Shown: positions 24,850 through 32,135 of the stretch, one piece after another
How positions within the stretch are numbered: the first letter of the stretch is position 1
Layout: every line of letters starts with the position of its first letter
Origin: Candidatus Defluviilinea proxima
GTDB taxonomy: Bacteria > Chloroflexota > Anaerolineae > Anaerolineales > Villigracilaceae
Reading direction: 5' to 3'
NCBI GenBank assembly: GCA_016721115.1
Contig: JADKIW010000001.1
Location: 1,131,501 to 1,195,500, forward strand
Length of the DNA: 64,000 nt
Notes under the pieces: generated by a model
What the model saw: only the letters and a program-made list of their open reading frames with translations
Told to the model about the DNA's origin: nothing
The model's database searches: none
Program-made: the position numbers and the translations under genes

Positions 24850-24883
24850 ATAATATAACCACCTATCAGAGTGGTTATATTAT
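24850..24883. terminator. AT-rich hairpin terminator
   Basis: ATAATATAACCAC (24850-24862) and its perfect complement (24871-24883) around an eight-base loop, just after the stop codon of the TetR-operon membrane gene. Confidence 0.7.
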
Positions 24884-24940
24884 CAACATAAACTAAACCA
24901 GCAAAATCTCCCCCCCTTTGAAGCTCAGGATTCCCTGTAG
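24867..24940 (-). pseudogene. C-terminal remnant of a LysE-family gene
   Basis: Read on the minus strand, the frame gives GNPELQRGGDFAGLVYVDN followed by ITTLIGG. This matches the end of the LysE-family protein at 26126-26758 (GNVRFQKGGRYFAGLVYVGL, GITTALTG), with clear DNA similarity. No start, signal or earlier part of such a gene is present, and no stop in the right place. It partly overlaps the hairpin at 24850-24883. Confidence 0.6.
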
Positions 24941-24954
24941 CTGTACGATTTACC

Positions 24955-26085
24955 TCACATGTGGATTTGAGTCTGTTCTCCCAAAATCCCTTCCTTTTGA
25001 TAACGAGTAAAGAGCTGACCCCACGGTGTTGTTTCTTGCCATGTTTCGGCGATGTGCTTAAAACGCAGAGGCCATTGAAGATGGTCGTGACCGAATTCCG
25101 AGACAAAGATCGGAAAAGCTACAAGAGGGGTATGCATGATCAGGGGTTGTAGAAACTTGGTCGGTCCGTACCAGGCCAACCATGCCAAAAAGCCATGGAA
25201 GTTACTGCCCACTTTGAATCCCCAGTTTTCATTTGCAACATCGATATCGCCCACGATCTCAATCTCACGCGGATCGCCCACACCCAATCCTTTTTCATGT
25301 GCCAGACGGATATATTTGATGCTGAGCGGGTCGATGCCCATGATCTTGGCGGCAACCGCGTCAATCGCCACCTGGTCTGCAGAGGCGAGAATAACATTCT
25401 TTACCTCGGGTAGCATGGTACGTGGACCAGGTCCGTTGCCGGCAGTTGTCCCGTCCATCACGGCAAACAAACCTGGATGAATTTCTTTTTGGATGGTAAG
25501 CAAATCCACCAAGGTTTCGTGGATCCAGCTATGAGTGTAGTGTCGATGCGTGTTCAGTAATCCGCCAAAGGCATTCTTCATGGCGCCTGTGGTGGTGGTG
25601 TAAAGGTGACATTTCATCGTTGGTAAGTGGACGACATTTTTCCCCTCAAAGAAATCAGGGATATGGAGTCCCTCGCGGAAGATCTCGTTGAGTACCAGTA
25701 ACTCGCCCTTGGGTTGGAAAGGAATCCACTTCATATCCTCGGGCTTGAAGTTGTACTTCACAGGGATCTGATAATGTTTGAAGATAGGGACGTAACCGTT
25801 GAGGTCCTCACCTTTGAATGTGTCTATTACGACGGTTTTATTTTGCACACAGACCAGGTCGTTAAAGCCGGATTGTTGTAACGCCTGCACAGTCCCTTCG
25901 AGTTGCCAGGGCGTGGTATTAGCGCTGGGCATGGGAAAGTGCCATGAGATATTGTCTTTAATGATCGTGGGTGTATTGGGTGCCAGTGCCTGCGGTCCGC
26001 CGCCCAATTCGAACAGGCGTTGGTAATCTTCCAGTATGGTTTCAGGCTTTGTGCGCAAGATGGCAACTTTGGACTTTGTGGTCAT
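24955..26085 (-). CDS. DUF362 family protein
   Basis: The 376-residue protein carries the DUF362 pattern: an early VAILRTKPETI, then TIIKDNISWHFPM, FEGKNVVHLPTMKCHLYTTTTGAMKNAFGG given in part as KCHLYTTTTGAMKNAFGG, AVMDGTTAGNGPGPR, and SADQVAIDAVAAKIMGIDPL. DUF362 proteins are often linked with iron-sulphur proteins, but no ferredoxin motif is present here. Function is unproven. AAAGGA lies nine bases before the ATG. It ends the minus-strand unit that starts with the aldo/keto reductase gene, 40 bases after the LysE gene. Confidence 0.85.
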   Translation of the reverse strand: MTTKSKVAILRTKPETILEDYQRLFELGGGPQALAPNTPTIIKDNISWHFPMPSANTTPWQLEGTVQALQQSGFNDLVCVQNKTVVIDTFKGEDLNGYVPIFKHYQIPVKYNFKPEDMKWIPFQPKGELLVLNEIFREGLHIPDFFEGKNVVHLPTMKCHLYTTTTGAMKNAFGGLLNTHRHYTHSWIHETLVDLLTIQKEIHPGLFAVMDGTTAGNGPGPRTMLPEVKNVILASADQVAIDAVAAKIMGIDPLSIKYIRLAHEKGLGVGDPREIEIVGDIDVANENWGFKVGSNFHGFLAWLAWYGPTKFLQPLIMHTPLVAFPIFVSEFGHDHLQWPLRFKHIAETWQETTPWGQLFTRYQKEGILGEQTQIHM

Positions 26086-26125
26086 ATGACGATCCTTTCT
26101 GTAGTGAAGACAAACTTCTCTTATA

Positions 26126-26758
26126 TTACTTCCTCGACCCCGTCAACGCAGTCGTGATTCCTAAACCGACATAAACCAACCCCGCAAAATACCGCCCTCC
26201 TTTTTGAAAGCGGACATTCCCGTTCAACTTCGAAGCGAGGGAGCTGGCAAGCAATGCATATATGCTATCTGTAATGATCGCCATGCCTACGAAGATCGCG
26301 CCGAGTAATAAATTTTGTGCAGTCACATTTCCTTTTGTGGGGTCAACGAATTGTGGCAGAAAGGCAAAGAAGAACAACGCAGTCTTTGGGTTAAGAATGT
26401 TGACCGCGAATCCCTGCCAGTAAATGCGCGAGAGACTTTCCTTCTTCATTGCTTCTGCTTCTGCGCTATTATCCGATGATAATAGTTTTCGCACGCCAAG
26501 ATAAATGAGGTACGCCGCGCCGAGATATTTCACAATGTCAAAAGCCAATGCAGATGAAAGCAAGATCGCCGAGAGTCCCAGCGCCGCCGCAACCGCTTGA
26601 ATGAAATTTGCCGTCTCGATCGCAAATACTGAAACCAACCCGGCCATGCGTCCCTGACTGGCACTACGTGCCGTGATATATAACACCGCTGGGCCGGGAA
26701 TCAATAACAAAGCCAGCGCGGCTCCCATGAACAAGAAGAGTTTTGATGGTTCGATCAT
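26126..26758 (-). CDS. LysE/RhtB-family exporter
   Basis: A 210-residue inner membrane protein with six helices. The family markers are PGPAVLYITARSASQGRMAG at residues 22-41, LGAAYLIYLGVRKL near 75-88, FAVNILNPKTALFFFAFLPQFV near 117-138, and the end helix FAGLVYVGLGITTAL. These proteins export amino acids such as lysine or homoserine lactone-type metabolites. GGAG precedes the ATG, and the gene lies 13 bases after the aldo/keto reductase gene. Substrate cannot be given. Confidence 0.9.
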   Translation of the reverse strand: MIEPSKLFLFMGAALALLLIPGPAVLYITARSASQGRMAGLVSVFAIETANFIQAVAAALGLSAILLSSALAFDIVKYLGAAYLIYLGVRKLLSSDNSAEAEAMKKESLSRIYWQGFAVNILNPKTALFFFAFLPQFVDPTKGNVTAQNLLLGAIFVGMAIITDSIYALLASSLASKLNGNVRFQKGGRYFAGLVYVGLGITTALTGSRK

Positions 26759-26771
26759 GATTTGCTTTCTC

Positions 26772-27755
26772 CTACCACCGATGATGCACTTGTGGACTCA
26801 CGAGCCGGTCATAAATATCACGGATCTTTCCCATCGCTTCATCCGACAATTGAGGCTGGTCCGCCGCACCGACATTTTCCTCCACCTGAGCCGGGCGCTT
26901 CGCACCGGGGATGGCGCACGTCACCGCTGGTGACATCAATATCCAGCGTAAAGCCATTTGAGTCATAGACATCTCCGCAGGGACGATGGAGCGAAGTTCC
27001 TCTACAGCCTGTAGGCCTGTTTCGTAATTTAACCCAGAGAATGTCTCGCCACGGTCAAACCATTCACCATTCCTATTACCCTGACGATGATCGTCTGATT
27101 CAAAAGCGGATTGTTTGCTCATCTTCCCGGTCAACATGCCAGAAGAAAGTGGCAAGCGCGCCAGAATACCGATCTTGCGTTTTTGTGCTTCGCGGAAGAA
27201 CAGATCCAAAGGACGCTGACGGAAGATGTTGAAGATGATCTGCACCGTTTTTACATTTGGATATTCGATGGCTTTCAAAGCCTCCTCCACTTTTTCAACG
27301 CTCACACCATAGTTGAGCAACTTGCCTTCTTTTACAAGCTCGTCCAACGCATCGAACGTTTCGGGCATGTAGAATACTTCTGTTGGTGGACAATGTAATT
27401 GTAGAAGATCAAGCGCATCCACTGCGAGGTTTTTCAAACTTCGTTCCACATATGATGTCAGATTCTTTTTATTGTAAGAACCTGCCACATGCGGATTCGC
27501 CCGCCGTCCGGCTTTTGTGGCGATGTAGAACTTCTCGCTTCGTTCCTTGCGGAGCTTTCCCAGTAGTTGTTCGCTGTGCCCATCGCCATAGACATCGGCC
27601 GTGTCAAAAAAGTTCACACCGAGGTCAAGTGCGCGGTTCAATACCGCATAGGATTCATCATCCTTAACATTGCCCCACGTCCCACCGATGGCCCACGCGC
27701 CAAAACTAATGGCTGATACTTTCCAGCCAGTACGTCCAAGTTCACGATATTGCAT
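26772..27755 (-). CDS. Aldo/keto reductase
   Basis: The 327-residue protein is a typical (beta/alpha)8 AKR: MQYRELGRTGWKVSAISFG, DTADVYGDGHSEQLLG with catalytic Asp and Tyr, KFYIATKAGRR with Lys, LLQLHCPP with His, and AIPGAKRPAQVEENVGAA near the C-terminus for NADPH binding. It reduces aldehydes or ketones in the cytoplasm; the substrate is unknown. It is the first gene of the unit followed by LysE and DUF362; AGAGG precedes the ATG. Confidence 0.9.
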   Translation of the reverse strand: MQYRELGRTGWKVSAISFGAWAIGGTWGNVKDDESYAVLNRALDLGVNFFDTADVYGDGHSEQLLGKLRKERSEKFYIATKAGRRANPHVAGSYNKKNLTSYVERSLKNLAVDALDLLQLHCPPTEVFYMPETFDALDELVKEGKLLNYGVSVEKVEEALKAIEYPNVKTVQIIFNIFRQRPLDLFFREAQKRKIGILARLPLSSGMLTGKMSKQSAFESDDHRQGNRNGEWFDRGETFSGLNYETGLQAVEELRSIVPAEMSMTQMALRWILMSPAVTCAIPGAKRPAQVEENVGAADQPQLSDEAMGKIRDIYDRLVSPQVHHRW

Positions 27756-27792
27756 AATAACCTCTTAGTATTTGATTTTTGTTCCCCCGGTA

Positions 27793-27879
27793 GTGCGTCG
27801 CACCACACGGGTAAGTTTATCGAATAAATAGGCAGAATCCACTTTGACGGCTAGTCATTATCATAAAGGTGCGACGCAC
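27793..27879. repeat. Inverted repeat GTGCGTCGCACC
   Basis: GTGCGTCGCACC (27793-27804) and GGTGCGACGCAC (27868-27879) are perfect 12-bp inverted repeats 63 bp apart, filling the gap between the aldo/keto reductase and moaA. The interior has no gene. It looks like a small non-autonomous palindromic element. Confidence 0.6.
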
Positions 27880-27889
27880 CCTCATGCAG

Positions 27890-28894
27890 TTATCCCCCGA
27901 TATGTGACATTTCCACTTTTGGCAGGTCAACTGTATTTTCAGAGCGGATCTCGGAATAACGGTCTGCGCGTTTTCCCCAAATGCGTGCGATCTCTTGCGA
28001 AAGTTCGTCATCCGATGCGCCATCCCGTATCAGGCTTTTGAGATCATGTCCCTTGACCGCGAACAGACATGTGTAAAGCTTTCCCTCCGCAGATAATCTT
28101 GCGCGGTTGCAATCACGACAGAACGGTTGTGTCACCGAAGCGATCACACCGACCTCGCCTTTACCGTCTTTGTAGCGCCAACGTTCTGCCACTTCGCCGG
28201 GGTAGTTCGGGTCAATGGGCTCAAGCGGCAATTCATCACTGATGATCTTAACAATCTCTTTCGCGGAAACCACATCATTTGTGCGCCAGCCATTGCTGTG
28301 ACCCACGTCCATATATTCGATGAAGCGCAGGATGTATCCCTTTTCGCGGAAGAAACGTGCCATTGGCAAAATGCTGGATTCATTGACTCCACGCTTGACT
28401 ACCATGTTGACCTTGATTGGCTCTAACCCGACCTTTTGGGCTGTTTCCATTCCCTTCAAAACTTTTTCTACAGGGAAGTCTACATCGTTCATGGCTTTGA
28501 ACACATCGTTATCTAGTGAGTCCAGGCTGACGGTGACGCGCTTGAGCCCGGCATCTTTTAATGCTTGTGCATTGCGGGTAAGGAGGGAACCATTGGTGGT
28601 GAGAGTCAAATCGAGGTTGGGGATCTTGGCAAGCATGCCGATCAGCAGATGCAGGTCCTTGCGGACAAGTGGTTCGCCACCGGTCAACCGAATCTTTTTC
28701 ACACCATGCGCTGTGAAAATGCGAGCCAGACGGGCGATCTCCTCAAAGGTCAATACTTCGTTCTGTGGCAGGTAGGGATAATCAGAACCGAAGATCTCCT
28801 TGGGCATGCAATACACACAGCGGAAGTTACAGCGGTCGGTGACGGAGATCCGTAGGTCGCGCAAAGGACGATTGAGAGTGTCTGTTAGGGTCAT
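27890..28894 (-). CDS. moaA: GTP 3',8-cyclase MoaA
   Basis: Start at 28894 (MTLTDTLNRPLRDLRISV); the longer frame to 28990 lacks support. The 334-residue radical SAM enzyme has the first cluster in CNFRCVYC (Cys22, Cys26, Cys29), LRLTGGEPL-type KIRLTGGEPLVR, TTNGSLL, and a second cluster in FCRDCNRARLSAEGKLYTC. It ends with the GG dipeptide needed for catalysis. It makes 3',8-cH2GTP, the first step of molybdenum cofactor synthesis. No other moa gene is nearby, so the pathway is dispersed. Confidence 0.95.
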   Translation of the reverse strand: MTLTDTLNRPLRDLRISVTDRCNFRCVYCMPKEIFGSDYPYLPQNEVLTFEEIARLARIFTAHGVKKIRLTGGEPLVRKDLHLLIGMLAKIPNLDLTLTTNGSLLTRNAQALKDAGLKRVTVSLDSLDNDVFKAMNDVDFPVEKVLKGMETAQKVGLEPIKVNMVVKRGVNESSILPMARFFREKGYILRFIEYMDVGHSNGWRTNDVVSAKEIVKIISDELPLEPIDPNYPGEVAERWRYKDGKGEVGVIASVTQPFCRDCNRARLSAEGKLYTCLFAVKGHDLKSLIRDGASDDELSQEIARIWGKRADRYSEIRSENTVDLPKVEMSHIGG

Positions 28895-29038
28895 GGTTGG
28901 GTCTTTTCTGGGTAAGCCGTCCGGGGGTGGAAAATGCATGTTATGCTGTATCAGGCCCGGGCGGAGAAAGAAACGGGGCTTTTTGTCCAAAAAGCTTTAG
29001 GAATTATAACAATACTATATGAAGATGGATTGCTTCAA

Positions 29039-29067
29039 TTGACTAGGGTTTTCAGCCATGCTATGAT
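29039..29067 (+). promoter_or_regulatory. Promoter of the PIN-TRAM gene
   Basis: TTGACT (29039-29044) and TATGAT (29062-29067) with a 17-bp spacer, 45 bases before the start codon. Confidence 0.7.
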
Positions 29068-29111
29068 GCATGTATTATTCTTTTATTTTGCACGTTACAA
29101 AGGAGTTATTC

Positions 29112-30224
29112 ATGAATAAGAACAGCACTTCTTTTCGCATTGTCGAATTTATTGTCCGTTTCATTGGCTTGTTCATTTTTGGTCCGTTGGGGTTTTCGCT
29201 TGGGGCGACCATCGCAAAATTTTTTGAACCTTCTGATACAGCTGAAACTTTCCTCTATCAAATCGTTTTTGCTTTGCTGGGTGGTTTATCAGGGTTTATT
29301 CTGATCCCATATTTCACCACTCGGCCAGCACGTGCCATTCGCAGATCGCTCGGACATCTTTCCGCAGAGACGTTGTTCGCCGGGTTGATCGGTTTGATCA
29401 TCGGCTTGTTGACCGCCGCCTTGCTGGCATTTCCTTTATCTCTGCTTCCCACTCCGTTCGGACAGATCTTGCCATTCGTGGGCGTTGCAGGGTTTTCGTA
29501 TTTGGGTATCTCGCTATTCGTGATGCGGCAGGGTGACTTGTTAGGACTGGTTAGCGCCCTAAGCGGACGCGGCGGTGATGGTGGTACTTCCTCTTCATGG
29601 ACAAACCTCAACCGCACCATCTTACTGGATACCAGCGTGATCATTGACGGCCGCGTGGCCGACATCGCCAAAACGGGATTTTTGCCCGGCACGCTTCTCA
29701 TTCCGCGCTTTGTATTGAACGAACTCCAATATATCGCAGACTCCCCTGATGGCTTGCGCCGCCAACGCGGCCGCCGTGGCATGGAAGTGTTGGCCGAACT
29801 ACAGAAGATCCCCAGCATCCTCGTGCGCATCAGCGACATCAACGCCGAGGGCGTGCGCGAAGTGGACGATAAACTTGTTGTTCTCGCGCGTCAGTTGAAA
29901 TGCCCGATCCTTACGAACGATTTCAATTTGAACAAGATCGCTGAGTTGCAGGGTGTGACCATCCTCAATATCAACGAACTTGCGAACGCGGTCAAGTCGG
30001 TTGTGTTGCCTGCTGAGCGCATGAACTTGAACATCTTCCAGGAAGGTAAGGAACATGATCAGGGCGTGGGCTACATGGACGACGGCACGATGGTCGTAGT
30101 GGAAAATGGACACAATTACATCGGTGAATACAAAGATGTGGTTGTCACCAAGGTCTTGCAAACTGCGGCTGGCCGCATGATCTTCGCCCGCGTGGATGAA
30201 GAGAATGGGAAGAAGAAAAAGTAA
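29112..30224 (+). CDS. PIN-TRAM membrane protein, YacL type
   Basis: The ATG at 29112 has AAAGGAG eight bases upstream. The 370-residue protein has four membrane helices (about residues 10-30, 45-65, 85-107 and 115-135). They are followed by a PIN domain with LLDTSVIIDGRVADI, RRGMEVLAEL, and ILTNDFNLNKIAEL (acidic metal-binding residues), then a TRAM domain starting near GKEHDQGVGYMDDGTMVVVE. This is the order of YacL-type PIN/TRAM proteins, probable membrane-bound ribonucleases. They often neighbour ispD or cysS, and here cysS follows. Confidence 0.9.
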   Translation: MNKNSTSFRIVEFIVRFIGLFIFGPLGFSLGATIAKFFEPSDTAETFLYQIVFALLGGLSGFILIPYFTTRPARAIRRSLGHLSAETLFAGLIGLIIGLLTAALLAFPLSLLPTPFGQILPFVGVAGFSYLGISLFVMRQGDLLGLVSALSGRGGDGGTSSSWTNLNRTILLDTSVIIDGRVADIAKTGFLPGTLLIPRFVLNELQYIADSPDGLRRQRGRRGMEVLAELQKIPSILVRISDINAEGVREVDDKLVVLARQLKCPILTNDFNLNKIAELQGVTILNINELANAVKSVVLPAERMNLNIFQEGKEHDQGVGYMDDGTMVVVENGHNYIGEYKDVVVTKVLQTAAGRMIFARVDEENGKKKK

Positions 30225-30257
30225 GTAAACGTTCGAACAAGTAGACAAGTACATACG

Positions 30258-30302
30258 TAGACAGGTAGCAGGTTGTAAAACATGGCTGCCTGTCTATTTT
30301 TA
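30258..30302 (+). terminator. Terminator after the PIN-TRAM gene
   Basis: TAGACAGGTAGCAG pairs with CTGCCTGTCTA across a 15-base loop (small bulge), followed by TTTTTAT. Confidence 0.75.
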
Positions 30303-30341
30303 TACCTGTAAACCTTTTCATCTGTGTGGTAAAAATAGGCC

Positions 30342-31739
30342 ATGATCCGTTTATACAATACTCTCACCCGCAAAAAAGAAGACTTTGAAACCATCGAGCC
30401 AAACCTCGTAAAACTTTACGTCTGTGGCGTCACGGTATATAACGACGCGCATGTTGGGCACGCCATGTCTGCGCTTGTGTTCGATGTGATGCGGCGCTAT
30501 CTTCAATATCGCGGTTATCAAGTCAAGCACGTCATGAACTATACTGACGTGGACGACAAGATCATCAATCGCGCCAATCAACTTGGCGAAGACCCACTCA
30601 AACTGTCACAGCGCTATATCGAAGATTATGCAAATGATCTCAAAAGCCTGAACGTTCTGCCTGCTACTTCCAATCCGCAGGTGAGCAAGACCATGCCGCT
30701 CATCATCGAGTTCATTCAGGGACTCATCCAAAAGGAAGCTGCGTATGCCGCGCCGAACGGCGATGTTTATTTCAGCGTGACCAGTGACGATGACTACGGC
30801 AAACTCTCTGGCCGCAGACTCGACGATATGCAGGCAGGCGCACGTATCGAAGTGGGAGAAGCCAAAGCCCACCCGATGGATTTTGCCCTCTGGAAAGCCG
30901 CGAAACCCGGCGAGATCTCATGGGATAGCCCGTGGGGCAAAGGTCGCCCCGGCTGGCACATTGAGTGCTCGGCCATGAACCTCGCTGAACTCGGTGAACA
31001 AATTGATATTCACGGCGGCGGCAACGATCTCATCTTCCCACATCACGAAAACGAGATCGCGCAAACTGAATCCTACACGGGCAAACAATTTGCCCGCTAC
31101 TGGATCCACAACGGCATGTTGCAACTTGGTGGCGAGAAGATGTCCAAGTCTCTCGGCAATATCGTCAGCATCAAAGACTTCCTTTCGAAACGCGATGCCG
31201 ATGTTATGCGGATGCTCGTTCTGGCTGGATCGTACCGTGCGCCATTGATCTTCAACGATGAGACTCAAGACGCCGCAGAAAAAAATCTCGAGCGCCTCAA
31301 AGCCGCCCTTCGACCTGCCTCCACCTCCGCAAGCGGACTCTCCGCTGAGGCCGTCTCTGCACTCACATCCCAAGCCGCGTCCACCAAGCAATCCTTCACC
31401 GACGCCATGGACGACGATTTCAATACTCCACTGGCCCTCGCTTCCTTGTATGAACTTGTCAAAGCCATCAACACTGCGCGTGATAACGGTGCGAACGATG
31501 AGCAGCTCAAACCTGCTCAATCCACCTTGCGTGAATTAGCGGATGTGTTCGGCCTTCGTCTCGCTGAAAAGCAAGGCTCCAGCGATGCCGAAGCACAAGT
31601 TATTGCATTGATCGCCGAACGGACCGAAGCCCGCAAACAAAAACAATGGGCACGCTCGGATGAGTTGCGAGATCAACTCAAAGAAATGGGCGTGACCATC
31701 GAAGATAGCAAAGATGGCACGAAGTGGAGATGGTCGTAA
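30342..31739 (+). CDS. cysS: Cysteinyl-tRNA synthetase
   Basis: A 465-residue class I synthetase with YVCGVTVYNDAHVGHA (HIGH-type motif and first zinc Cys), WHIECSAM and GGNDLIFPHHENEIAQ (other zinc ligands and active site), and KMSKSLGN for the KMSKS loop. The C-terminal DALR helical bundle follows at about residues 340-400. It charges tRNA-Cys with cysteine in the cytoplasm. Length is normal. A strong terminator lies eight bases after the stop. Confidence 0.97.
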   Translation: MIRLYNTLTRKKEDFETIEPNLVKLYVCGVTVYNDAHVGHAMSALVFDVMRRYLQYRGYQVKHVMNYTDVDDKIINRANQLGEDPLKLSQRYIEDYANDLKSLNVLPATSNPQVSKTMPLIIEFIQGLIQKEAAYAAPNGDVYFSVTSDDDYGKLSGRRLDDMQAGARIEVGEAKAHPMDFALWKAAKPGEISWDSPWGKGRPGWHIECSAMNLAELGEQIDIHGGGNDLIFPHHENEIAQTESYTGKQFARYWIHNGMLQLGGEKMSKSLGNIVSIKDFLSKRDADVMRMLVLAGSYRAPLIFNDETQDAAEKNLERLKAALRPASTSASGLSAEAVSALTSQAASTKQSFTDAMDDDFNTPLALASLYELVKAINTARDNGANDEQLKPAQSTLRELADVFGLRLAEKQGSSDAEAQVIALIAERTEARKQKQWARSDELRDQLKEMGVTIEDSKDGTKWRWS

Positions 31740-31746
31740 TTACAAC

Positions 31747-31784
31747 GTAGGGTTCGGCAGTTGCCGAACCCTACGATTTTTATT
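31747..31784 (+). terminator. Terminator after cysS
   Basis: GTAGGGTTCGGCA (31747-31759) and its complement (31762-31774) with a two-base loop, followed by GATTTTTATTTT. Confidence 0.9.
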
Positions 31785-31811
31785 TTCCTGCTTACGGCAA
31801 CACTAACGGCA

Positions 31812-31873
31812 CAGGCAGGCGATAAGGTCCGCGTAATGGGCGGCAAGATTGAGATCGTGTAACGCGACCAGCA
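31812..31873 (-). pseudogene. Internal remnant of an ABC ATPase gene
   Basis: On the minus strand the frame reads LVALHDLNLAAHYADLIA, equal but for one residue to VALHDLNLAAHYADRIA of the cobalamin-type ABC ATPase at 34197-34967, in the H-loop region. DNA similarity is clear over about 60 bases and stops abruptly. Nothing else of an ABC gene is near, so it is a scar of a second copy. Confidence 0.75.
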
Positions 31874-31874
31874 T

Positions 31875-32135
31875 AAAAAGATAATCTTTTGAATATCGTC
31901 CAATAACTTGCATCCCCCAAGTGATGGATATCAACATCCCCTGACCGTAGGATGTAGATGAATAGTGTCCTGCGTAAAATAAATACATTGATCCTGGTTG
32001 TTTGACCAGGTATCTGTCCGTTTAAATTTTAGCCATCTGCCAAAGTTGCGCGACCCAGTTTCGACAACTTCCAGTTTATTAAAAAGTTCCACTGAACACC
32101 AGTTGACTTTTTAAATCTTCATTCGAATTGCTGAT
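31875..32135. other. Intergenic region, no gene seen
   Basis: No ORF can be supported. A small hairpin (CCTGG-TTGTTTGA-CCAGG) occurs near 31996-32012. The region supplies the leader of the phosphoesterase gene; no convincing promoter pair was found. Confidence 0.5.
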
